DNA from: CAZVRZ01 sp964629965
GTDB lineage: Bacteria > Chloroflexota > Anaerolineae > Anaerolineales > UBA4823
Direction: 5' to 3'
DNA: 5,556 nt
NCBI GenBank assembly: GCA_964629965.1
Contig: CAZVRZ010000250.1
Location: 1-5,556, forward strand
Made by a program: the position numbers and the translations under genes. Shown piece after piece: positions 1-5,556 of the stretch. The notes under the pieces are model-generated. The model did no database searches, was not told where the DNA came from, and saw nothing but the letters and a program-made list of their open reading frames with translations. Position 1 is the first letter of the stretch. Every line of letters begins with the position of its first letter.

Positions 1-1
1 C

Positions 2-1096
2 CCAGGGTATGTGCGCATGGCAGGCGGGGGCGGTGGATATGTGCGCATGGCAGGCGGGGGCGGCGGATATGTCCGTATGGCGGGCGGGGGCGGCGGATTC
101 CAACGCGCCGGCAACGCCCCACTGATGTCGCCCGATGGCTCGATGATCTTCTTCACCAAGTCAGAGACCATCTTCCCCACCGGAACGGTGTTCACCATCC
201 AGGCCATGGCCGGTGTGCCTGATCTGCCGGCCGGACGGCAGTTGATCGGGCAGGCTTACCAGATCATTGCCTCGCCTGGTGCAACCCTGCCGGAAGGTTC
301 GGTTTCTGTTCAATACCTGGGTAATGATGTTACGATCGCTGGAGCAGACGAGAACGATCTGCGCCTGTACTACTACAACGGAACAAGCTGGCTGGAATTA
401 GCCACCATCCTGGACACCTATTACAATATGATCTCTGCACCTTCGCAAGGACCAGGTATTTACGCCCTGCTTGCATCCATCCGCATCCCGCTGTACGGAC
501 CGGGTTGGAACCTGTTCTCCTTCCCGCTGCGCCAGACCCAGGCCCTCACCACGGCGCTGGAGTCGATCGCAGGCTCGTATACCACACTCTATGGCTTTGC
601 CCCCACGCTGCCGGCAGGGCAGCAGTGGCTGGTGTATGACACTTCGCATGCGCCGGTCTATAATACCCTGCTGAACCTGGAATTTGGTAAAGGCTATTGG
701 ATCAATGCATCGCAAACAATAACAATGTATCTATCCACCCAGGCTGATAATGGCATCTTGGCGCCAGATATACCGGCTCCACCGGCCTTGTTCTACGGTG
801 TGTTGCAACCTGCAACCGGCTTTGCCCCGCAGGCAGGCATGGTTGTGCAGGCCTACTCCAATGGACTGCCTTGTGGGCAAGGAGTGGCGCAAACCTACGG
901 CGGGCAGATCGTGTACAGCGTGATAGCCTGGAATAGCAATGGCTGTGCAGTGACTGGAAGTACCATCACCTTCACGGTGAATGGCCAGGCCATGGCGCAA
1001 AGCTCGACCTGGGATAATACCACCAGTCACCAGCTTGATCTATGGCCAGGTGGACAGTCGAGTTGGCAGGTGTTTTTGCCGCTGACCAAGCGCTGA
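2..1096 (+). CDS. Secreted/surface multi-domain beta protein, C-terminal part (5' end outside window)
   Basis: The frame is open from the first full codon at position 2, so this is the tail of a longer protein; the GTG at 11 and the ATGs at 17, 47 and 77 lie inside the repeats and are not convincing starts. Numbering from the codon at 11, I see: glycine-rich decapeptide repeats (1-29); a beta domain (about 38-155) opening with MSPDGS and closing with DENDLRLYYYNGTSW...GIYALL, as in extracellular proteins where such a domain precedes the C-terminal modules; a GWNLFSFPL...LEFGKGYWINA module (about 161-242); and a beta domain (about 259-345) with FYGVL, VVQAYSNG, TITFTVNGQAM and a W near its end. 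Its only two Cys, 288 and 312, lie in that last domain and could form a disulfide. The tail is VFLPLTKR, with no LPXTG motif or C-terminal membrane segment. No catalytic motif is visible. The role is unknown; surface binding or structure is inferred from the modules. Export is also inferred, since the signal peptide would be outside the window. Confidence 0.85.
   Translation, partial: PGYVRMAGGGGGYVRMAGGGGGYVRMAGGGGGFQRAGNAPLMSPDGSMIFFTKSETIFPTGTVFTIQAMAGVPDLPAGRQLIGQAYQIIASPGATLPEGSVSVQYLGNDVTIAGADENDLRLYYYNGTSWLELATILDTYYNMISAPSQGPGIYALLASIRIPLYGPGWNLFSFPLRQTQALTTALESIAGSYTTLYGFAPTLPAGQQWLVYDTSHAPVYNTLLNLEFGKGYWINASQTITMYLSTQADNGILAPDIPAPPALFYGVLQPATGFAPQAGMVVQAYSNGLPCGQGVAQTYGGQIVYSVIAWNSNGCAVTGSTITFTVNGQAMAQSSTWDNTTSHQLDLWPGGQSSWQVFLPLTKR
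8..97 (+). repeat. Three tandem 30-bp repeats encoding Y-V-R-M-A-G5
   Basis: Units lie at 8-37, 38-67 and 68-97, directly adjacent and in frame. Each encodes the same decapeptide, Tyr-Val-Arg-Met-Ala-Gly-Gly-Gly-Gly-Gly. Units 1 and 2 differ at one base and units 2 and 3 at three, all in third codon positions and all silent. The two codons before the first unit (Pro-Gly) do not match the unit end fully, and the codons after the last unit (Phe-Gln-Arg-Ala-Gly) resemble it only weakly, so the array may be just three units. More units beyond the left edge cannot be excluded. It probably forms a flexible or low-complexity linker before the first beta domain. Confidence 0.92.
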
Positions 1097-1113
1097 GTGC
1101 TGTGATCTGTTAA

Positions 1114-1143
1114 GGGCCTGCGAATCAATCCGATAGCAGGCCC
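1114..1143. terminator. Perfect 8-bp inverted repeat between convergent genes, possible bidirectional terminator
   Basis: The arms GGGCCTGC (1114-1121) and GCAGGCCC (1136-1143) are exact reverse complements and enclose a 14-nt loop. The hairpin starts 17 nt after the stop of the left gene, and its loop contains the stop codon (1125-1127) of the right gene, whose last codons form the other arm. The position between convergent genes fits a shared terminator. Against this, neither side has a proper T-run: AGCCGG follows on the plus strand and TTAACAG on the minus strand. It may instead be a 3' end-protecting hairpin or a weak terminator. Confidence 0.45.
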
Positions 1144-4100
1144 AGCCGGCGAGCTTCGCTAAGCACCTGCCGACAAGCCGGGACATTATCTAAATAAGTT
1201 TGACGCACGTGCGGATCGAGAATTCGATCCGCACTGTGCATTGCCAGGCGCAGCGCGTTGGATAATGCATTGCGAGCTTGTTCATCTTGCTTGAGCAGCG
1301 CCAAGGCCTGGTAAACCAGCAAGTAATCCTGGATTGGGTTTTCTAGCCCCTCGCCGCCCGCCGTATCCAGGATCTGGATCGCTCGACCGGCATATTCGAG
1401 CGCTTTGCCGGGTTGATCCAGCCGGGCGTATGCCAATGCCAGGACAGCCAGGTTGTCGGTTGCCATCGTTTCCACTCCTAGCTCGGTGCGGGTACCCAGC
1501 GCCAACGCAGCCAATTGGACAGCAGCTTCGTCTTCTTTATTCATCAAACACAAGACAGCTTGTTGGCTGCGGAAAACCGCAATCATAAAAGCATTATCCT
1601 GTTTTTGGGCCAACGCAAACCCTTCGGTGAGAAGGCTGTTAGCCGCAGCCAGGTCATTCCGATCGCGTTTAACCAGGCCTTGATTGATCAAGAGATACAT
1701 GACCCCTTCCTCGTCACCGATCTCGCGGCTCAAATCCAGTGCATGCTGAAAAGTCTGGTCCGCCTGGGCATAGCGACCCGTCTCTTGATATAAGACTCCC
1801 AAACTGGTCCAGGTATTGACTTCATTCCAACGATCGCCGATAGCCTGGATCAAGTGCAGGGCTGCTTGCAAGTAAGCCTGGGCTGATGAGTAATCTTTGG
1901 CCCGCTGTTCGGTATTTGCCAGGTTGATCAATGCCCTGGCCTGGCTCGCACGATCTCCCACGGTCATGGCACGTTCTCGACCGGCTTCAAAGTGGGTTCT
2001 GGCCTGATCTAGATGGCCTCGTGAATACTGGCTGTCTCCCAAAGCGAGAAGAATATCGATCTCCTGATGCACCAATCGCTCCTGACGAGCAACCGCCAGA
2101 GTTTCCTGGAACATGGCATCGGCCTGGTCATATTGATCCATCCGGTAAAGTAGCCAACTTAAATTGTAAAGCAAGGTGGCTTTAGCGATCCTCTCACGGT
2201 GTGTCAGTTCGGGATGCTCATTAAACATCGTCAGGGCCTGTTGATAATAGACCAGTGCGGCCTGGTTGTCGCTGCGCTTGCGGCAAACCACCCCTAGCTG
2301 GCGCAAACTGTCTGCCTCGGCCACCCAATCCCCTGTGGAGCGGGCCAGTTCACGCAGCCGTTCCGCATCGGTTGCGGCATTGGCATATTCAGCAATTTCG
2401 AAATGTAAATCAAAATGAAGGCGAACTGCCTCGGCTTCTGGCGCATCAGGCGCCTGATCCAAGGCAGCTTTCTCCTCCTCCCGCAGGCCCAAGAGGTGCA
2501 GCACCTCCACTTGACCCTTGCGCCATGGCCAGCGCTCTTCCAACGCCAGCAACTGGCGATAGATATTGAGGGCGGTCTGGTTGGCATAATCGGCCTTGGC
2601 CTGACCAGCGGCCAGGTCCAGGTAATGCAGCGTCTTGGGCCGAGCCGCTGCACCGGCCCGGGCATAGTGGTAAGCCAACTGCGGCACAGCCTCGGGCGCG
2701 GTACTTTCCAGTGATGCGCCTACCCGCTGGTGAAAATATTCCTGAATGGCAGTAGGCAGGGCATTGTAGAGTACTTCTTGCAAAGCATTGTGCGCAAAGG
2801 CATATTGTCGTTCTCCGGCATCTCCTACGGCAATAAACTCACTCTTTTCCAGCGACTGGATCTGTTCAAGCAGGGCCTGTGGATCGGGAGCGGCCGGATG
2901 CGCCAGGCCCAGCAGGCGCAGGTCGAATGCGCGTCCCATGACACTGGCAACGCGCAGGATTAACTTTTGGACTTCGGGCAGGCGATCGAGGCGCGCCAGC
3001 ATGACACCTTGCACCGAGTCGGGAACGCCAATGGCGCTGGTAGGGATGGCTGCACCTGGCATCACGACCCATTCATTGGTATCCAGATCCTTCTGAACGG
3101 CATTGGCATCGCGCAGGGCATTGATCACTATCTCGCTGAACACCCAACGGCCCTGCTCCTGCACCAGGCTGCCGGTCTCTTGCATCACCCGGACAAGCTG
3201 CTCGGCAAAGTAAGGATTGCCCTGGGCTTGGGAATACACCACCGCGGGAATGAGGGGGGCAATTCGTGGGCGGGCAATCGATCCGGCCAGGGTGTTCGCA
3301 ACGATCTCTGACACTGCCTCTGGAGCCAAGGAGGCCAACTCCAGGTGGATATACCCGGGCAACCGGCGTACATCCGCTTCGGCTTCACCACCCGAACGTT
3401 CAAGCAGGAGGAGCGTGCAGGTCATTCCAGCAGTGACTCGTCCTACTGCCAGCAGCAGATCCTTGCCGGCCTCGTCCATCCAGTGGATATCATCCAGAAC
3501 CAGCAACAAGGGCTGTTCCAAAGCATAGGATTGCAGCAGATCGACAGCCAGAGTTTGCGTGGCTTGATAGCGCAGGTGGGCATCCAGGGCAGCAGTGATG
3601 GGATTATCGGGCAAGGAGAGGCCCAACAGTGTACCCAAGAGGGGCAGGCGTGCGACCCACTGTGGATTGCGATCCAGCAAAGCCGTTTCGAGGAAGGCAG
3701 CCGGGACAAGCAATTCGTCCGGTACATTGAACAGGCGGCGGAAGATAGGCCGCCAGGCATGGTAAGACTCGTTTTGAGATGTAGATTGGCAAGCACTGGC
3801 TAACAGACGCAGACCGCTTTTAACAGCCTGAGCGGCAAAATCGGCAGCCAGGCGGCTCTTGCCGATGCCAGCCGGGCCGGTGAGGTGCAAAATTTGCCCC
3901 TGGCCGCGCAGGGCATTTTGGAGGATAACCTCCAACCGGGCCAATTCCGCTTCGCGCCCTACCAGCGGCATTGCCTGGGCAGAGGACAGTAGGCCGCCAG
4001 TCAACCGGCGCCCATCCAGCCGGGCAATGGCAATGGGCTGGGTTTTCCCCTTAACGTTGATCGGCAACAACGTTGTCAGCTCAAAATCACCGGCAATCTG

Positions 4101-5339
4101 CTGTTGGATGCGCTGGCTGACCAGGATTTCACCAGGCTTTGCCGCCATCATCAGGCGAGCAGCCAGGTTCACTTGGTCACCAAGGATATCATACGTGCGG
4201 CGTGTTTCCCCGCCATAGGAACCGGTACGGGCTGTGCCCTGGCTGATACCGATCTGCGGTGGAGTCAGAAAGGCAAGCTCAGCCGGCGGGTTAAGTAGAT
4301 CGAGAGCAGCGGCGGCGGCGCGTTGAGGATCATCCTCGTGGGCAAGCGGTGCGCCGAAAGAGATACACAAGAAACTGCCCTTATCGCCAATGGTGGGGTG
4401 GGTCAAAATGGCCTCGTGTTCGTTGAGCACCACCTGCGCCCAGCGAATGTAGGCATCCAATTTTGCTCCTGCAGCAGCATCCCGATCAAAATCAAGGCCG
4501 CCAAACCGCAGAAACAGGGCCGTGGCCGGGCGCAGTTCGGTTAGAAAATCTCCCTGACCCTGCGCAATCCGCTCGAAGATAGGGCGATGAATCCAGGCGC
4601 GCACGCTCTCGCTGGAAAATCGCTCCGCATCCAGCGCAGGCCACGGCAAGACGGGAAGCTCGCCGGACAGGCCGGCCACAACCACGAACGACCCGGCTCC
4701 GGCAGGGTCGCTGCGCTGCTCTTTCACTGCCAATCGCTCACCCAAGATCTGCGCGGTGGCTGGATCAAAGATCGTCTCACCTTTCGCCGCCAGGTGTTCC
4801 CCGGCAGCCATGCGCATGACTGTGCTGCCAGCGATCAACTCGATTGTTTGGGTAGCCGGATCGCCCACCAGGAAACGGCGCACCGGGCCGGCTGCCACCG
4901 AAACCTTGAGCGCCAAGGCAATCGGATTTTGCCCAGGCACTGGAATAGCAGCAAAGGCCTGGATGGCGCTTTGCAAGGCCAGCGCGCAATAAGCTGCCCG
5001 TTCAGCACCCGAAGGCACAGGAGGGTTGAAGCCAGGAGGAGCATCGTCGAACCAGCACGTGATGGCATCACCGGCAAAGCCAATCACACTGCCGCCAAAA
5101 AGGTCGACCTGGCTGATGAGGGCATCGTAGGCTTGGTTAAGATAGATCGGCAACTCTTCGGCTCCACGCCGCAGGCCAAGGGCGCGGGTGAGCGCCTCGG
5201 TCAGGGGGGTGAAGCCAGAGATATCGGCGAACAAAGCCGCGCCCTGAGCCTTCTCGGGTAGATCGACATTCAAACCCAGAACAAGGCGATATTCGGCGGG
5301 TATGTATACACTAGCAAGATCGAACAAGGTCGAGTTCAT
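1125..5339 (-). CDS. Soluble-adenylyl-cyclase-like protein: tandem class III cyclase domains, STAND ATPase, TPR solenoid
   Basis: An intact 1404-residue protein starting at the ATG at 5339. Cyclase domain 1 (about 25-225) has FADISGFT with metal-ligand Asp39 and GFAGD with Asp91. Cyclase domain 2 (about 265-440) has IGDKGS with Lys320, TYDILG with Asp384, and VNLAAR with Asn391 and Arg395. Together they should form one active site making cAMP from ATP. Next comes a predicted ATPase of the STAND/AAA type: PLVGRE, Walker A GPAGIGKS (488-495), Walker B LLLVLDD ending in Asp616-Asp617, then GNPYFAEQL and VPDSVQGVMLARLDRLP. Residues from about 905 to 1380 form helical repeats; about seven or eight TPR-like units of 35-41 residues are recognisable from about 1008 onward. 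There is no signal peptide or membrane segment, so it is likely cytosolic. The order matches mammalian soluble adenylyl cyclase (about 1600 residues), but the protein is shorter. The STAND and TPR parts presumably sense a partner or ligand and gate the cyclase. Cyclase activity is inferred from motifs; the input signal is unknown. An alternative GTG start at 5351 is less likely because it lacks a good ribosome site. Confidence 0.93.
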   Translation of the reverse strand: MNSTLFDLASVYIPAEYRLVLGLNVDLPEKAQGAALFADISGFTPLTEALTRALGLRRGAEELPIYLNQAYDALISQVDLFGGSVIGFAGDAITCWFDDAPPGFNPPVPSGAERAAYCALALQSAIQAFAAIPVPGQNPIALALKVSVAAGPVRRFLVGDPATQTIELIAGSTVMRMAAGEHLAAKGETIFDPATAQILGERLAVKEQRSDPAGAGSFVVVAGLSGELPVLPWPALDAERFSSESVRAWIHRPIFERIAQGQGDFLTELRPATALFLRFGGLDFDRDAAAGAKLDAYIRWAQVVLNEHEAILTHPTIGDKGSFLCISFGAPLAHEDDPQRAAAAALDLLNPPAELAFLTPPQIGISQGTARTGSYGGETRRTYDILGDQVNLAARLMMAAKPGEILVSQRIQQQIAGDFELTTLLPINVKGKTQPIAIARLDGRRLTGGLLSSAQAMPLVGREAELARLEVILQNALRGQGQILHLTGPAGIGKSRLAADFAAQAVKSGLRLLASACQSTSQNESYHAWRPIFRRLFNVPDELLVPAAFLETALLDRNPQWVARLPLLGTLLGLSLPDNPITAALDAHLRYQATQTLAVDLLQSYALEQPLLLVLDDIHWMDEAGKDLLLAVGRVTAGMTCTLLLLERSGGEAEADVRRLPGYIHLELASLAPEAVSEIVANTLAGSIARPRIAPLIPAVVYSQAQGNPYFAEQLVRVMQETGSLVQEQGRWVFSEIVINALRDANAVQKDLDTNEWVVMPGAAIPTSAIGVPDSVQGVMLARLDRLPEVQKLILRVASVMGRAFDLRLLGLAHPAAPDPQALLEQIQSLEKSEFIAVGDAGERQYAFAHNALQEVLYNALPTAIQEYFHQRVGASLESTAPEAVPQLAYHYARAGAAARPKTLHYLDLAAGQAKADYANQTALNIYRQLLALEERWPWRKGQVEVLHLLGLREEEKAALDQAPDAPEAEAVRLHFDLHFEIAEYANAATDAERLRELARSTGDWVAEADSLRQLGVVCRKRSDNQAALVYYQQALTMFNEHPELTHRERIAKATLLYNLSWLLYRMDQYDQADAMFQETLAVARQERLVHQEIDILLALGDSQYSRGHLDQARTHFEAGRERAMTVGDRASQARALINLANTEQRAKDYSSAQAYLQAALHLIQAIGDRWNEVNTWTSLGVLYQETGRYAQADQTFQHALDLSREIGDEEGVMYLLINQGLVKRDRNDLAAANSLLTEGFALAQKQDNAFMIAVFRSQQAVLCLMNKEDEAAVQLAALALGTRTELGVETMATDNLAVLALAYARLDQPGKALEYAGRAIQILDTAGGEGLENPIQDYLLVYQALALLKQDEQARNALSNALRLAMHSADRILDPHVRQTYLDNVPACRQVLSEARRLGLLSD

Positions 5340-5345
5340 CGGCAG

Positions 5346-5349
5346 CTCC
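5346..5349 (-). promoter_or_regulatory. Shine-Dalgarno GGAG that fixes the cyclase start at ATG 5339
   Basis: Read on the minus strand, GGAG lies 6 nt before the ATG at 5339-5337, an ideal spacing. The alternative in-frame GTG at 5351 overlaps this GGAG and has only a weak GGA upstream of it. An in-frame TGA at 5369-5367 rules out starts further upstream. The shorter 1404-residue protein, beginning M-N-S-T-L-F-D-L, is therefore preferred over the 1408-residue version. Confidence 0.7.
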
Positions 5350-5371
5350 ACACTGATCCGGGGATTTCATA

Positions 5372-5399
5372 ATTGTAACATCAGGGAAATTAAAATCAA
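5372..5399 (-). promoter_or_regulatory. Sigma70-like promoter with extended -10, for the cyclase gene
   Basis: On the minus strand, TTGATT (5399-5394) and TACAAT (5377-5372) are separated by 16 bp. They match the TTGACA and TATAAT consensus at four and five positions. A TG one base before the -10 (5380-5379) makes an extended -10. Transcription would begin near 5365, giving a leader of about 25 nt that includes the Shine-Dalgarno at 5349-5346. The -35 overlaps the stop codon of the upstream co-directional gene. This is prediction by eye; the consensus is for the general housekeeping sigma factor and has not been tested in this lineage. Confidence 0.5.
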
Positions 5400-5556
5400 A
5401 ACTTCCGCGCTCTTGCGAGCAGGGTGTAGTGCGCCGAGCGCCCTTTACCATCTCGATTCAATTTTCCGTCTTCGACCCAGGTTTTCAATAGATATTCGGC
5501 TTGGGTACTGTATCTTTGAGTAAGGAAATTCCAAAAGTGGGGCAAAAAAGCCTGAC
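5396..5556 (-). CDS. C-terminal fragment of a protein ending in a probable winged-helix domain (5' end outside window)
   Basis: Reading the minus strand from the right edge, one frame stays open for 52 codons to the TGA at 5398-5396. The fragment reads ...HFWNFLTQRYSTQAEYLLKTW, then VEDGKLNRDGKGRSAHYTLL, then ARARKF. The pattern of a helix, then L-K-x-W-V-E-D-G-K-L, then a turn N-R-D-G-K-G-R-S, then the strand H-Y-T-L is that of a recognition helix followed by the wing of a winged-helix DNA-binding domain, as often found at the C-terminus of regulators and of Fic-type or ATPase proteins. Which family it belongs to cannot be told from this piece. It lies 56 bp upstream of the cyclase start on the same strand, so co-transcription is possible. 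Base composition here, by hand count, is about 49% GC. It is short and lacks a start in the window, so coding status rests on the protein pattern and the open frame. Confidence 0.7.
   Translation of the reverse strand, partial: QAFLPHFWNFLTQRYSTQAEYLLKTWVEDGKLNRDGKGRSAHYTLLARARKF

Noticed and set aside
8..97. CRISPR-like or regulatory direct-repeat array
   Set aside because: The repeats are contiguous with no spacers, are in frame and encode an identical peptide.
11..100. GTG at 11 or ATGs at 17, 47 and 77 as the true start of the left gene
   Set aside because: The frame is open to the left edge and the candidates lie inside the repeats, with no ribosome site or signal peptide following them.
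3345..3803. A 152-codon plus-strand frame opposite the ATPase domain
   Set aside because: It lies opposite the Walker B region of the real gene; its length is explained by codon bias on the other strand.
4587..5261. A 224-codon plus-strand frame opposite the first cyclase domain
   Set aside because: It is antisense to a strongly conserved domain with all its motifs, and its translation is low in pattern and resembles no family.
5340..5351. GTG start giving a 1408-residue cyclase
   Set aside because: The GGAG at 5349-5346 is ideally placed for the ATG at 5339, and the GTG lacks a good ribosome site.
5415..5435. Short GCTC-TTGC-GAGC hairpin near the right end
   Set aside because: The stem is only four base pairs, it lies inside the winged-helix coding frame and has no T-run.
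5302..5523. A 73-codon plus-strand frame at the right end
   Set aside because: It overlaps the cyclase start, promoter and winged-helix fragment, which explain the region better; its translation shows no domain pattern.

Overview
The window most resembles a chromosomal segment of a moderately GC-rich bacterium, probably a member of the Chloroflexota (Anaerolineae or relatives). Two things suggest this. One is the domain style of the secreted protein at the left: a G-W-N-L-F-S-F-P-L module, a C-terminal W-N-G type beta domain and a short L-P-L tail. The other is the large cyclase/ATPase/TPR sensor on the other strand. This is recognition from memory of such proteins, not a search result.

Layout: positions 2-1096 (+) hold the C-terminal part of a secreted or surface beta-sandwich protein. 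Its start lies left of the window, and its visible part opens with three 30-bp tandem repeats. A 28-bp gap follows, and a perfect 8-bp inverted repeat (1114-1143) sits between and slightly into the two convergent genes. Positions 1125-5339 (-) hold one very large intact gene. It has tandem class III cyclase domains, a STAND-type P-loop ATPase and a long TPR solenoid, the same order as eukaryotic soluble adenylyl cyclase. A further 56 bp upstream, positions 5396-5556 (-) hold the last 52 codons of another gene, ending in what looks like a winged helix. This fragment is too short and too truncated to stand out as an open reading frame.

How they work together: the cyclase gene and the winged-helix gene are co-directional and close, so they may be co-transcribed. 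However, a good sigma70-like promoter with an extended -10 overlaps the end of the winged-helix gene, so the cyclase probably also has its own promoter. The secreted protein is convergent and shows no visible functional link. The most interesting content is the division of labour between the two cyclase domains: metal-binding Asp residues only in the first, base-recognition and transition-state residues only in the second. The charged residues that bind bicarbonate in human soluble adenylyl cyclase are lost. No RNA gene, insertion sequence, CRISPR array or attachment site was found, and no wholly new system is claimed.
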